Shown: positions 45,640-58,257 of the stretch, one piece after another | How positions within the stretch are numbered: position 1 is the first letter of the stretch | Layout: each line of letters starts with the position of its first letter | From: Lithobates sylvaticus | Lineage: Eukaryota; Chordata; Amphibia; Anura; Ranidae | NCBI GenBank assembly: GCA_028564925.1 | Contig: CM053029.1 | Coordinates: 579,447,955 to 579,511,954, forward strand | Direction of reading: 5' to 3' | Length of the DNA stretch: 64,000 bases | Notes under the pieces: model-generated | What the model was told of the DNA's origin: nothing | Databases searched by the model: none | What the model saw: the letters and a program-made list of their open reading frames with translations, nothing else | Made by a program: the position numbers and the translations under genes

Positions 45640-46650
45640 TGCAGGTTTCTCAGTGTTTGAGCAACATGTCCGAACCCCCCTGTGTTTTCTCCCAATGTTT
45701 TCCTGTGCTTCCAGTGATCCCTAGCATTGCCTACAGTCTTCAATGTGTTTCTAGTGTCTCCCAGCCTTTTTCCAGCCTTGTGTTCTCAGTGTGTCACAGC
45801 TTACTTCCAGCCTGGTGTTCCCAGTGTGTCACAGCCTGCTTTCAGTCTTGTGTTTCCAACATATCCTAGCCTGCCTCCAGCCTTGTGTGTTTCAGTGTGT
45901 CCCAACCTGCTTCCAGCCGTTGGTTCTCAGTGTGTCCCAACCTGGTTCCAGCCTTGTGTTTCAAGTATCCCTCAGCCTGCTTCCAGCCTTGGGTTCCCAG
46001 CAAGTCACAGTCTGCTTCCAGCCTTGTGTCCCCAGCATATCCTAGCCTGCTTCCAACCTTGTGTTCTCAGTGTGTCCCAGCCTGCTTCCAGCCTTGTGTT
46101 CCCAGTGTGTCCCAACCTGCTTCCAGCCTTTGGTTCGCAGTGTATCCCAACCTGCTTCCAGCCTTTGGTTCTCAATGTGTCCCAACCTGCTTCCAGCCTT
46201 TGGTTCTCAGTGTGTCCCAACCTGCTTCCAGCCTTTGGTTCTCAGTGTGTCCCAACCTGCTTCCAGCCTTTGGTTCGCAGTGTGTCCCAACCTGCTTCCA
46301 GCCTTGTGTCCCCAGCATATCCTAGCCTGCTTCCAACCTTGTGTTCTCAGTGTGTCCCAGCCTACTTCCAGCCTTGTGTTCCCAGTGTGTCCCAACCTAC
46401 TTCCAGCCTTTGGTTCTCAGTGTGTCCCAACCTACTTCCAGCCTTTGGTTCTCAGTGTGTCCCAACCTGCTTCCAGCCTTTGGTTCTCAGTGTGTCCCAA
46501 CCTACTTCTAGCCTTTGGTTCTCAGTGTGTCCCAACCTGCTTCCAGCCTTGTGTTTCAAGTTGTGTTTCAAGTATCCCTCAGCCTGATTCCAGCCTTGTG
46601 TTCCCAGGGTGTCCTGGCCTGCTTTTAGCCTTGTGTTTACAGCAATGGCA
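45640..46650. repeat. 35-bp minisatellite (CCCAACCTGCTTCCAGCCTT)
   Basis: About 28 units; the core alternates between TTGGTTCTCAGTGTGT, TTGTGTTCCCAGTGTGT and AGCATATCCTAG variants, the latter recurring at ~300-bp spacing (46030, 46315). Since 35 is not a multiple of 3 and the unit has no stop, all three forward frames stay open for long distances. Confidence 0.93.
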
Positions 46651-47003
46651 GCCGCTCCATTAGGTGCACAGGCCCTAATCTATGTGCCTGGCCCCTAATC
46701 TACATGCAGGGTGCCATACGGATTTCAATGTTTATTTTTTTAATTTTTTTTAAGCACGTGATTAGAGCCTGAGACTCTAATTGGCTTAAAAAAGGGTGGG
46801 GTCGGGGTACAGAGCATTGCGCCATGAGCCCACCCAGTTGTGTGACAATAGCAAAGTAATATTCACTATTGACTTCCTGCTTCTCTTCCCAGCCATTCAG
46901 GAAGTGGGACTTAAGATGCGATTGGCCGAGAGGAGAAGTGACTGTATTGGCCAACAAGGAGGAGGAGATGCAGGGGGTAGCCGCCGAAGCTGCCAATGAC
47001 CTA
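46651..47003. other. No recognised gene
   Basis: Contains a short hairpin near 46760-46785 (GATTAGAG...CTCTAATT). Open frames are not supported. Confidence 0.5.
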
Positions 47004-47235
47004 CAGTATCTCACAAAAGTGAGTACATCCCTCACTTTTGTTGCCAGTGGTTTAGACATTAATGGCTGTGTGTTGAGTTATTTTGAGGGGACAGCAAATT
47101 TACAATGTTACTCAAGCTGTACACTCACTACTTTACATTGTAGCAAAGTATCATTTCTTCAGTGTTGTCACATGAAAAGTTATAATAAAATATTTGCAAA
47201 AATGTGAGGGATGAACTCACTTTAGTGAGATACTG
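47004..47235. mobile_element. Tc1-type MITE, 232 bp
   Basis: The ends are CAGTATCTCACAAAAGTGAG and CACTTTAGTGAGATACTG, flanked by TA. Similar short elements are common in fish and frogs. No coding sequence. Confidence 0.9.
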
Positions 47236-47237
47236 TA

Positions 47238-47330
47238 TATAGCCCCAACAGTTTGCACAGCACTTTACAACATTAAGGCAGACAGTACAGTTACTATACA
47301 ATTCAATACAGGAGGAATCAGAGACAATCT
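47238..47330 (-). mobile_element. LINE 3'-end fragment, reverse
   Basis: On the minus strand it reads TATTGAATTGTATAGTAACT and GTAAAGTGCTGTGCAAACTG, the same 3' UTR as in 13825-13920 and 14600-14660. Confidence 0.6.
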
Positions 47331-47786
47331 AAGACATGTCAAACATTCTGTGTCAAATATGTGTCATCCGCCACCATCTGCCCCATTGCCTCCCCTAATG
47401 GGAGCAAATTCCTAAATCATGGCAGATATCTTCAAGCTGGCCATCAATGGATCGAAATTTGGCTGGTTCATCAGGGACCGGAGGAATTTCAGTTCATCTA
47501 TGGCCACTCCTGCCCGACATAAAATATCTTCTATTTATTGGGAATGTTAGAAATTTTTAATTAGACCACTAGCTGCAGCCAATCGACTGCATACTTTGCT
47601 TGTGTGGATGGGGGAGTCTGTTCATTTTTAATTTCAGCCAGCCTGCTGACTTATTAAAAGAAAAATAATTAAATCTTTGGCCAGCTTTAGAGCTGAAGAT
47701 AGAAGTCAGATTAGTTTGGAAAATGTCCCTTTCCATTCTGAAGCAGTTGCATGTTCTGGCATTCAGAGATCTTCCTGACTAGGAAT
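47331..47786. other. No recognised feature; ends at the hAT target site
   Basis: Sequence interrupted by the hAT insertion; the target copy CTAGGAAT is at 47779-47786. Confidence 0.5.
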
Positions 47787-47900
47787 TAGGGATGAGCCGA
47801 ACACCCCCGGGTTCGGTTCGAACCAGAACCTTCGAACGGACCGAAAGTTCGCGCGAATTTTCGAACCCTATACGTTATAATGGACGCGAACGTTCGAAAT
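47787..47900. repeat. hAT left end with TTCGAA subterminal motifs
   Basis: TTCGAA occurs at 47817-47822, 47831-47836, 47860-47865 and 47893-47898, each in a slightly different context (GGTTCGAACC, CCTTCGAACG, TTTTCGAACC, CGTTCGAAAT). Short repeated subterminal motifs are the usual hAT transposase binding sites; assignment here is inference. Confidence 0.7.
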
Positions 47901-48599
47901 CAAAAGTGCTAATTACAACGGCCAATATGCATGTTAATGTCATAAAACAGGTTTGGGGACCCGGGTCCTGCCCCAGGGGACATATATCAATGCAAAAAGA
48001 ACTTTTAAAAACTAACGTTTTTTCGGGAGCAGTCATTTTAATGATGCATAAAGTGAAAAAAAAAAAAGTGAAATTTTCCTTTAAATATGGTACCTGGGGG
48101 GTGTCTAAAGTATGCCTGTGAAGTGGCATGTGTTTCCCGTGTTTAGAACTGTCCTTGCACAAAATGACATTTGTAAAGGAAAAAAGAAGCCATTTAAAAC
48201 CACTTGCGGCTTTAGGTTTGATCTTAAGTAGAATCTGAACAGGTACATTATGAAGTGTAGCTCCATCCCAAAAAAATCTATTTTTAAGCTTTTTGGAGAA
48301 CATAGGGAGGGGTTATCACCCCTGTAACATTTGCTGTCTTTGCACATCTGTTCAGAACATGTCACCTCACTTTCCGTCCCAATGACAAATGTTTTTGGAA
48401 AAGTGGGGTTTTAATTGAAACAAGGATTGGTGATAAAGTATCAGTAGAGAGGAGATACCTTTTTCCCAAATTAAATCTAACAGGATAGAATTTCCCTTCC
48501 TAGGGGTAGATTTCCTCTCACTTCCTGTTTTCTCTTTCCATTTGCAAGTAGGAGTCGTTTGTAAGTTGGATGTTTGAAAGTAGGGGCCTGGCGTATATA
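47901..48599. other. hAT left interior, no gene recognised
   Basis: About 700 bp between the left tip and the tandem array. Frames on either strand are short. Confidence 0.5.
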
Positions 48600-50070
48600 C
48601 TCTGCAGAAATTTGCCCTATTAGATGTTGGTGTAGCCACAAGACTGGTGGGCACAGGAATGGGCCCTGCTGTGAGTTAATAGATCAAGATTTGTAATTGC
48701 ATGCACCTGTTGAACAGGGCAGAAAAATTGGGGGTGGTGGTGGTGGTGGTGGACGGTTTTGCCACAAGACTGTAAGCTCTCACAGTTACTCTTGGTGGGC
48801 GCAGGAATGGGCCCTGCTGTGAGTTATTAGATCAAGATTTGTAATTGCAAGCACCTGATGAACAGGGCAGAAAAATTGGGCCTTTGGCGGTGGTGGTGGA
48901 CGGTGTTGCCACAAGACTGTAGGCCCTCATAGTTACTCTTGGTGGGCGCAGGAATGGGCCCTGCTGTGAGTTATTAGATCAAGATTTGTAATTGCAAGCA
49001 CCTGATGAACAGGGCAGAAAAATTGGGCCTTTGGCGGTGGTGGTGGACGGTGTTGCCACAAGACTGCAGGCCCTCATAGTTACTCTTGGTGGGCGCAGGA
49101 ATGGGCCCTGCTGTGAACTATTAGATCAAGATTTGTAATTACCCGCCCCTGTTAAACAGGGGCTGAAAAATTGTGCCTTAGGCACTGGTGCTGGTGCCAC
49201 AACACTGCAACCCCTCACAGAGACTGTACTTGGAGCACAGCAGTCACACGTGTTGCGAAGCATTTTTTTAAAAAATTGTAAGTACACGCCCCTGTTAAAC
49301 AGGGGCTGAAAAATTGTGCCTTAGGCACTGGTGCTGGTGCCACAACACTGCAACCCGGCCCTCACAGATACTGTACTTGGAGCACAGCAGTCACACGTGT
49401 TGCGAAGCATTTTTTTAAAAAAATTGTAAGTACACGCCCCTGTTAAACAGGGGCTGAAAAATTGTGCCTTAGGCACTGGTGCTGGTGCCACAACACTGCA
49501 ACCCGGCCCTCACAGAGACTGTACTTGGAGCACAGCAGTCACACGTGTTGCGAAGCATTTTTTTAAAAAATTGTAAGTACCCGCCCCTGTTAAACAGGGG
49601 CTGAAAAATTGTGCCTTAGGCACTGGTGCTGGTGCCACAACACTGCAACACGGCCCTCACAGAGACTGTACTTGGAGCACAGCAGTCACACGTGTTGCGA
49701 AGCATTTTTTTAAAAAATTGTAAGTACCCCGCCCCTGTTAAACAGGGGCTGAAAAATTGTGCCTTAGGCACTGGTGCTGGTGCCACAACACTGCAACACG
49801 GCCCTCACAGAGACTGTACTTGGAGCACAGCAGTCACACGTGTTGCGAAGCATTTTTTTTAAAAATTGTAAGTACACGCCCCTGTTAAACAGGGCTGAAA
49901 AATTGTGCCTTAGGCACTGGTGCTGGTGCCACAACACTGCAACACGGCCCTCACAGAGACTGTACTTGGAGCACAGCAGTCACACGTGTTGCGAAGCATT
50001 TTTTTTAAAAAATTGTAAGTACACGCCCCTGTTAAACAGGGCTGAAAAATTGTGCCTTAGGCACTGGTGT
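48600..50070. repeat. ~147-bp tandem array, two subfamilies, about ten copies
   Basis: Subfamily 1 (48600-49130) has GGTGGGCGCAGGAATGGGCC at 48646, 48793, 48941 and 49088, spaced 147-148 bp. Subfamily 2 (49130-50070) has GGCACTGGTG at 49181, 49324, 49472, 49619, 49767, 49913 and 50060, spaced 143-148 bp. Both share the AACAGGG...TGAAAAATTG...CCACAA(C/G)ACTG skeleton, so they descend from one unit. The array lies just beyond the 3' end of the transposase gene. Confidence 0.9.
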
Positions 50071-50175
50071 GGTGGCATGGATCATTGAGGAGGAGGAAGA
50101 GGATAGTCAGTGAACATAAGAGGACAGTCACTCAGCATCAGCATAGGCAGTCTTGAAGGGATGTGACATTAAAAA

Positions 50176-53100
50176 TTATTCGGTTATATCCGCCTCAGGT
50201 GCCTGGTAGCTGGTGGTGATCCAAGACTGATTCATTTTGATGAATGTCAGTCGATCAACCGAGGCGGTGGACAGGCGCACCCTATGATCAGTCACAAATC
50301 CTCCAGCAGCACTGAATGTGCGTTCGGAAAGAACGCTGGAGGCAGGACAGGCCAGTAGCTCAATTGCATACTGTGCAAGCTCTGGCCAGTGATCCATCCT
50401 CAGGACCCAGTAAGCCAGAGGATTTTCGGTGGGAAAGGTGTCCAAGTCTGACCTTGCCCCAAGGTATTCCTGCACCATGTATATCAGACGCTGGCGATGG
50501 TTGCTGGAACCGATCATACCTTGGGGCTGCGGACTAAAAAATTGTCTGAACGCATCGGTCAGACGTCCACCTTCCCCACCGCTCCTTCTGCCACTGACCG
50601 AAGCCTCAGCAACTCGTCGCCCAGGACCAGGAGTTTGTAGCCTCCCAGTTTCTGGGAACGCGTTGCACAGACCTTTCTGCAAGGCCTCCCTGAGATGTCT
50701 CATCCTCTGCTCCCTCTGCGACGGCAAGATAAGGTCCGCAACCTTACCCTTGTACCGCGGATCAAGGAGAGTGGCCAGCCAGTAATGGTCCCTCTCCTTG
50801 ATCCGAAGAACACGAGGATCCTTCCGCAGGCTTTGCAGGATCAGGGAGGCCATGCAGCGTAGGTTAGCTGAGGCATTCGGTCCGGAGTCTTCTGGGTCAC
50901 TGAGGATGACATGATCGCCAGCCACCTCCTCCCAGCCACGTACAAGTCCACTGGCTTGTTGGGACTGTACATCATCCCTAAAAGACTGCTGCTGCTGATG
51001 CTGAGTGCCAGGCTCCACCTCCATGCTCACACAATCCTCCTCCTCCTCCTCCTCCTCCTCATCCTCTTCCTGTGTGATGGGTGGGACAGAAGGAACACTG
51101 TCCAGATAAACGGGGCCTTGAGAGGCAAGGAAGTCCTCCTCTTCCTGCCTCTGTTCTGCCTCAAGTGCCCTGTCCATTATCCCACGCAGCGTATGCTCCA
51201 ACAGGTGGACAAGAGGGACAGTGTCACTGATGCATGCACTGTCACTGCTCACCATCCTCGTGGCCTCCTCAAATGGTGAGAGGACAGTGCATGCATCCCT
51301 GATCATGCTCCACTGACGTGGGGAAAAAAAACCAAGCTCCCCTGACCCTGTCCTGGTGCCGTAGTCGCAAAGGTACTCATTGATGGCCCTCTGCTGCGTG
51401 TGCAGTCGCTGCAGCATGGCCAACGTTGAGTTCCACCTGGTGGGCATGTCAGATATTAGGCGGTTCTTGGGCAGGTTCAGCTCCTTTTGCAGCTCAGTCA
51501 GCCGAGCACTGGCATTATAAGATCGGCGGAAATGCACACAGACTTTCCTGGCCTGCCTCAGGACATCCTGTAAGCCTGGGAACCTGCCCAAGAACCGCTG
51601 CACCACCAGGTTGAGGACGTGAGCCATGCAGGGCACATGGGTGAGCTGCCCCTGTCGCAGGGCGGAGAGGAGGTTGGTGCCATTGTCAGAAACGACCATT
51701 CCTGGCTTAAGCTGACGTGGCGTCAACCACCTCTCGGCCTGCCCCTGCAGAGCTGCCAGAACCTCTGGCCCAGTGTGGCTCCTGTCCCCCAAACACACCA
51801 GCGCAAGCACGGCATGGCATCTTTTTGCCTGCGTACTTGCGTAGCCCCTTGTACGCCTACGGAGCACCGCTGGTTCCAAGGACAGAGCACTGGAGGAAGA
51901 AGAAGAGGAGGGGGGTGGAGGAGAGAGGTGTGTCACAACCAGTAGCAGTAGTCGCGTTTTGGAGGCGTGGTGGCGGAACAACCTCCAACACTACTGCACC
52001 TTGTCCTGCATCCCTCCCAGCTGCCAATAGAGTGACCCAATGGGCCGTGAAAGAAAGGTACCGTCCCTGTCCATGCCTGCTGGACCATGAGTCAGCGGTA
52101 ATATGCACCTTACCGCTGACCGCCCTGTCCAGCGAGGCATGGACATTGCCCTCCACATGCCGGTAGAGAGACGGAATCGCCTTCCGCGAGAAAAAGTGGC
52201 GTTTGGGAACCTGCCACTGAGGAACCGCACATTGAACAAACTCACGGAAGGGGGCCGAGTCTACCAACTGAAAAGGCAGCAGTTGAAGTGCTAGCAATTT
52301 AGCAAGGCTAGCATTCAACCGCTGGGCATGTGGATGGCTGGGAGTGTACTTCTTTCTACGGTCCAGCAGCTGGGGCAGGGAAATTTGCCTGCTGCATTCG
52401 GACGTCGGTGTACTGCAAGTACTTGGTTGTGACACACCGAATTCTACACCTTCAGTCCTCTCAGAGCAGCTTTCAGAGAGGACTGAAGGTGTAGTGGGGA
52501 TGGAGATCCCAGCTGAGGAGGAGCAAGGAGAGGTCCGCTTAGTTCTTTGGTGTGGGTCTTTTATGTGTGCCTGCCAACGAGCTGCATGGCAGGTCGCCAT
52601 ATGTCTGGTCATGCTTGTCGTGCCCAAGCGGCTGATGTTTTGGCCACGCGAGATACGCTTGAGACAAATATTGCAAATAGCAGTGGTGCGATCTGCTGCA
52701 CTCGTCTCAAAAAAGGCCCACACCAAAGAACTTTTCTGATAACGTGCAGAGGCAGCGCCCTGCACAGGCGGAGCTCTGCGGTGTTGTACAGTTGCTGTGC
52801 TGGCCTCTACCTGGCCTCCAGGGGCATCCTGCCTCGTTGGACATGTGACGCCGCATCCTCCTCCTCCTCGTCCTCCTCCTCATCCTCTCTCCCTTGAGGC
52901 ACCCACGTGGAGTCAGTGACCTCATCATCCCCTCCCTCTTCACCACTAGAGCAAACCTGGCAGTAAGCTGCAGCTGGTGGAACTGTACTGCCAGATTCCT
53001 CAAGCTGGGTATCGTCATCCGAGCCTTCGAATCGTTGGGCATCCTCCTGGAGCATGTACCCAACACTGTGCTCAAAGAGTTCGGGGGACTCCTCAGGAGG

Positions 53101-53397
53101 ACATGGTGGGTCTAGGGAAGGGGTGGCTGATGATGCTCTGTCAGTACCCTGAGCCTGGGTGAGAGAGGATGAGGAGGATGAGGAGGGCTTGGTCATCCAT
53201 TCTACCAAGCCTTCAGCATGATGCGGCTCCACATGTCCAGCTGCCGAAAACAAAGACGCGCGTGTCCCATGGCCACGTGCTGATGACGATGCACGACCAC
53301 GTCCACGTCCACGGCCACGTCCACTAGAAACAGAGCCTGCCTGCCCTGTGTTCTTGGCTCTGCACGCTCTGCCTCCCCTTGGCGGTCTTCCAGCCAT
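50176..53397 (-). CDS. hAT transposase (BED finger, RNase H-like core, hATC domain)
   Basis: Frames in order on the minus strand: 53397-~52860 (MAGRPPRGGRACRAK, RGRGRGRG, acidic E/D tract), ~52850-51857 (BED finger: SSLVWAFFETSAADR, CNIC, RHMATCH; first core motif KVHITADSWSSRHGQGRYLS), then 51981-50176 (second core VVSDNGTNLLSAL, MAHVLNLVVQRF, SDMPTRWNSTLAML, and hATC dimerisation region NPLAYWVLRMDHWPELAQYA, CPASSVLSERTFSAAGG). Total about 1,070 aa, longer than typical because of acidic and serine-rich inserts. The frame changes near the acidic tract (~52850) and near 51900. The latter sits beside a CTTCTTCTTCCTCCAG acceptor-like tract, so a short intron or indel is possible. Catalytic activity is unproven. 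Confidence 0.88.
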
Positions 53398-54865
53398 TGT
53401 AGTCGGTAGTCCTGTGGGTGCTGCTGAGAAGAAAAATATAGGAGCTCTGTGTGATGCCACTAACACACTAGAAGTCCTATGGGTGCTTCTGCAAAGAAAA
53501 TAGAGGAGCTCTGTGTGATGCCACTAACACACTAGAAGTCCTGTGGGTGCTTATGCAAAGAAAATAGAGGAGCTCTGTGTGATGCCACTAACACACTAGA
53601 AGTCCTGTGGGTGCTTCAGCAAAGAAAATAGAGGAGCTCTGTGTGATGCCACTAACACACTAGAAGTCCTGTGGGTGCTGCTGAGAAGAATATATAGGAG
53701 CTCTGTGTGATGCCACTAACACACTAGAAGTCCTATGGGTGCTTCTGCAAAGAAAATAGAGGAGCTCTGTGTGATGCCACTAACACACTAGAAGTCCTGT
53801 GGGTGCTTATGCAAAGAAAATAGAGGAGCTCTGTGTGATGCCACTAACACACTAGAAGTCCTGTGGGTGCTGCTGAGAAGAATATATAGGAGCTCTGTGT
53901 GATGCCACTAACACACTAGAAGTCCTGTGGGTGCTTCTGCAAAGAAAATAGAGGAGCTCTGTGTGATGCCACTAACACACTAGAAGTCCTGTGGGTGCTT
54001 ATGCAAAGAAAATAGAGGAGCTCTGTGTGATGCCACTAACACACTAGAAGTCCTGTGGGTGCTGCTGAGAAGAATATATAGGAGCTCTGTGTGATGCCAC
54101 TAACACACTAGAAGTCCTATGGGTGCTTCTGCAAAGAAAATAGAGGAGCTCTGTGTGATGCCACTAACACACTAGAAGTCCTGTGGGTGCTTATGCAAAG
54201 AAAATAGAGGAGCTCTGTGTGATGCCACTAACACACTAGAAGTCCTGTGGGTGCTTCTGCAAAGAAAATAGAGGAGCTCTGTGTGATGCCACTAACACAC
54301 TAGAAGTCCTGTGGGTGCTTATGCAAAGAAAATAGAGGAGCTCTGTGTGATGCCACTAACACACTAGAAGTCCTGTGGGTGCTTATGCAAAGAAAATAGA
54401 GGAGCTCTGTGTGATGCCACTAACACACTAGAAGTCCTGTGGGTGCTTATGCAAAGAAAATAGAGGAGCTCTGTGTGATGCCACTAACACACTAGAAGTC
54501 CTGTGGGTGCTTCTGCAAAGAAAATAGAGGAGCTCTGTGTGATGCCACTAACACACTAGAAGTCCTGTGGGTGCTTCTGCAAAGAAAATAGAGGAGCTCT
54601 GTGTGATGCCACTAACACACTAGAAGTCCTGTGGGTGCTTCTGCAAAGAAAATAGAGGAGCTCTGTGTGATGCCACTAACACACTAGAAGTCCTGTGGGT
54701 GCTTATGCAAAGAAAATAGAGGAGCTCTGTGTGATGCCACTAACACACTAGAAGTCCTGTGGGTGCTGCTGAGAAGAATATATAGGAGCTCTGTGTGATG
54801 CCACTAACACACTAGAAGTCCTATGGGTGCTTCTGCAAAGAAAATAGAGGAGCTCTGTGTGATGG
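53398..54865. repeat. 64-bp satellite array, subfamily 1 (~23 copies)
   Basis: The unit contains AGAAGTCCTGTGGGTGCTTC, TGCAAAGAAAATAGAGGAGC and TCTGTGTGATGCCACTAACA. Variants TTATGC/TTCTGC and GCTGAGAAGAATATATAGG recur in an ordered pattern, which suggests multi-unit duplications. It starts directly at the 5' end of the transposase frame, so it lies in its promoter or 5' UTR. Confidence 0.93.
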
Positions 54866-57830
54866 GACTAACACACTTCAAGTCCTATAGGTGCTTCTGG
54901 GAAGAAAATATAGCTCTGTGTGTGTGATGGGACTAACACACTTCAAGTCCTATAGGTGCTTCTGGGAAGAAAATATAGCTCTGTGTGTGTGATGGGACTA
55001 ACACACTTCAAGTCCTATAGGTGCTTCTGGGAAGAAAATATAGCTCTGTGTGTGTAATGGGACTAACACACTTCAAGTCCTATAGGTGCCTCTGGGAACA
55101 AAATATAGCTCTGTGTGTGTGATGGACTAACACACTTCAAGTCCTATAGGTGCTTCTGGGAAGAAAATATAGCTCTGTGTGTGTAATGGGACTAACACAC
55201 TTCAAGTCCTATAGGTGCTTCTGGGAAGAAAATATAGCTCTGTGTGTGTGATGGGACTAACACACTTCAAGTCCTATAGGTGCTTCTGGGAACAAAATAT
55301 AGCTCTGTGTGTGTGATGGGACTAACACACTTCAAGTCCTATAGGTGCTTCTGGGAACAAAATATAGCTCTGTGTGTGTAATGGGACTAACACACTTCAA
55401 GTCCTATAGGTGCTTCTGGGAAGAAAATATAGCTCTGTGTGTGTAATGGGACTAACACACTTCAAGTCCTATAGGTGCTTCTGGGAACAAAATATAGCTC
55501 TGTGTGTGTGATGGGACTAACACACTTCAAGTCCTATAGGTGCTTCTGGGAACAAAATATAGCTCTGTGTGTGTGATGGGACTAACACACTTCAAGTCCT
55601 ATAGGTGCTTCTGGGAACAAAATATAGCTCTGTGTGTGTGATGGACTAACACACTTCAAGTCCTATAGGTGCTTCTGGGAACAAAATATAGCTCTGTGTG
55701 TGTGATGGGACTAACACACTTCAAGTCCTATAGGTGCTTCTGGGAACAAAATATAGCTCTGTGTGTGTGATGGGACTAACACACTTCAAGTCCTATAGGT
55801 GCTTCTGGGAACAAAATATAGCTCTGTGTGTGTAATGGGACTAACACACTTCAAGTCCTATAGGTGCTTCTGGGAAGAAAATATAGCTCTGTGTGTGTAA
55901 TGGGACTAACACACTTCAAGTCCTATAGGTGCTTCTGGGAACAAAATATAGCTCTGTGTGTGTAATGGGACTAACACACTTCAAGTCCTATAGGTGCTTC
56001 TGGGAAGAAAATATAGCTCTGTGTGTGTAATGGGACTAACACACTTCAAGTCCTATAGGTGCTTCTGGGAACAAAATATAGCTCTGTGTGTGTAATGGGA
56101 CTAACACACTTCAAGTCCTATAGGTGCTTCTGGGAACAAAATATAGCTCTGTGTGTGTGATGGGACTAACACACTTCAAGTCCTATAGGTGCTTCTGGGA
56201 ACAAAATATAGCTCTGTGTGTGTGATGGGACTAACACACTTCAAGTCCTATAGGTGCTTCTGGGAACAAAATATAGCTCTGTGTGTGTGATGGGACTAAC
56301 ACACTTCAAGTCCTATAGGTGCTTCTGGGAACAAAATATAGCTCTGTGTGTGTGATGGGACTAACACACTTCAAGTCCTATAGGTGCTTCTGGGAACAAA
56401 ATATAGCTCTGTGTGTGTAATGGGACTAACACACTTCAAGTCCTATAGGTGCTTCTGGGAAGAAAATATAGCTCTGTGTGTGTAATGGGACTAACACACT
56501 TCAAGTCCTATAGGTGCTTCTGGGAACAAAATATAGCTCTGTGTGTGTAATGGGACTAACACACTTCAAGTCCTATAGGTGCTTCTGGGAACAAATATAG
56601 CTCTGTGTGTGTGATGGGACTAACACACTTCAAGTCCTATAGGTGCTTCTGGAACAAAATATAGCTCTGTGTGTGTGATGGGACTAACACACTTCAAGTC
56701 CTATAGGTGCTTCTGGGAACAAAATATAGCTCTGTGTGTGTGATGGGACTAACACACTTCAAGTCCTATAGGTGCTTCTGGGAACAAAATATAGCTCTGT
56801 GTGTGTAATGGGACTAACACACTTCAAGTCCTATAGGTGCTTCTGGGAAGAAAATATAGCTCTGTGTGTGTAATGGGACTAACACACTTCAAGTCCTATA
56901 GGTGCTTCTGGGAACAAAATATAGCTCTGTGTGTGTAATGGGACTAACACACTTCAAGTCCTATAGGTGCTTCTGGGAAGAAAATATAGCTCTGTGTGTG
57001 TAATGGGACTAACACACTTCAAGTCCTATAGGTGCTTCTGGGAAGAAAATATAGCTCTGTGTGTGTAATGGGACTAACACACTTCAAGTCCTATAGGTGC
57101 TTCTGGGAACAAAATATAGCTCTGTGTGTGTAATGGGACTAACACACTTCAAGTCCTATAGGTGCTTCTGGGAAGAAAATATAGCTCTGTGTGTGTAATG
57201 GGACTAACACACTTCAAGTCCTATAGGTGCTTCTGGGAACAAAATATAGCTCTGTGTGTGTAATGGGACTAACACACTTCAAGTCCTATAGGTGCTTCTG
57301 GGAACAAAATATAGCTCTGTGTGTGTAATGGGACTAACACACTTCAAGTCCTATAGGTGCTTCTGGGAACAAAATATAGCTCTGTGTGTGTAATGGGACT
57401 AACACACTTCAAGTCCTATAGGTGCTTCTGGGAACAAAATATAGCTCTGTGTGTGTGATGGGACTAACACACTTCAAGTCCTATAGGTGCTTCTGGGAAC
57501 AAAATATAGCTCTGTGTGTGTGATGGGACTAACACACTTCAAGTCCTATAGGTGCTTCTGGGAACAAAATATAGCTCTGTGTGTGTGATGGGACTAACAC
57601 ACTTCAAGTCCTATAGGTGCTTCTGGGAAGAAAATATAGCTCTGTGTGTGTAATGGGACTAACACACTTCAAGTCCTATAGGTGCTTCTGGGAAGAAAAT
57701 ATAGCTCTGTGTGTGTAATGGGACTAACACACTTCAAGTCCTATAGGTGCTTCTGGGAAGAAAATATAGCTCTGTGTGTGTAATGGGACTAACACACTTC
57801 AAGTCCTATAGGTGCCTCTGGGAACAAAAT
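54866..57830. repeat. 65-bp satellite array, subfamily 2 (~45 copies)
   Basis: The unit contains TCAAGTCCTATAGGTGCTTC, TGGGAACAAAATATAGCTCT and GTGTGTGTGATGGGACTAAC. Two diagnostic sites vary (GAAC/GAAG and GTGATGG/GTAATGG) in mixed order, and a few units have one-base losses. Homologous to subfamily 1. Confidence 0.93.
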
Positions 57831-58065
57831 ATAGGAGCTCTGCCTGCCTGCCACGAACACACTACAAGTCCTATAGGTGCTTCTGGTAACAAAATATAGG
57901 AGCTCTGCCTGCCTGCCACGAACACACTACAAGTCCTATAGGTGCTTCTGGTAACAAAATATAGGAGCTCTGCCTGCCTGCCACGAACACACTACAAGTC
58001 CTATAGGTGCTTCTGGTAACAAAATATAGGAGCTCTGCCTGCCTGCCACGAACACACTACAAGCC
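57831..58065. repeat. 65-bp satellite array, subfamily 3 (four copies)
   Basis: The unit contains ACAAGTCCTATAGGTGCTTC, TGGTAACAAAATATAGGAGC and TCTGCCTGCCTGCCACGAAC. Four nearly identical units close the array on the side nearest the hAT right tip. Confidence 0.93.
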
Positions 58066-58257
58066 CCTCTTTCTCAATCAATCTTTGTAACTGAATCTAT
58101 CTAACTCAATCTCTGTAAGTGAATCTCTCTAACTATCTAAATGCAGCAGAGTGTCACAGAATCAGCCTGCTCAATCTGCGCCGGAACAGCATGTGACCGG
58201 CGCAGACGGCGTGGCGGCGTTTTATAGGGGGGGGCGTGTACTACAGCCCCTGAGCTG

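Noticed and set aside
45727-46663. Long forward open frames (up to 286 codons) suggesting a repetitive protein
   Set aside because: They are produced by the 35-bp minisatellite, which is stop-free in all three forward frames; no start context, splice sites or codon bias.
53398-58065. CRISPR-like array
   Set aside because: Repeats are contiguous 64/65-bp satellite units without spacers, inside a eukaryotic hAT element.
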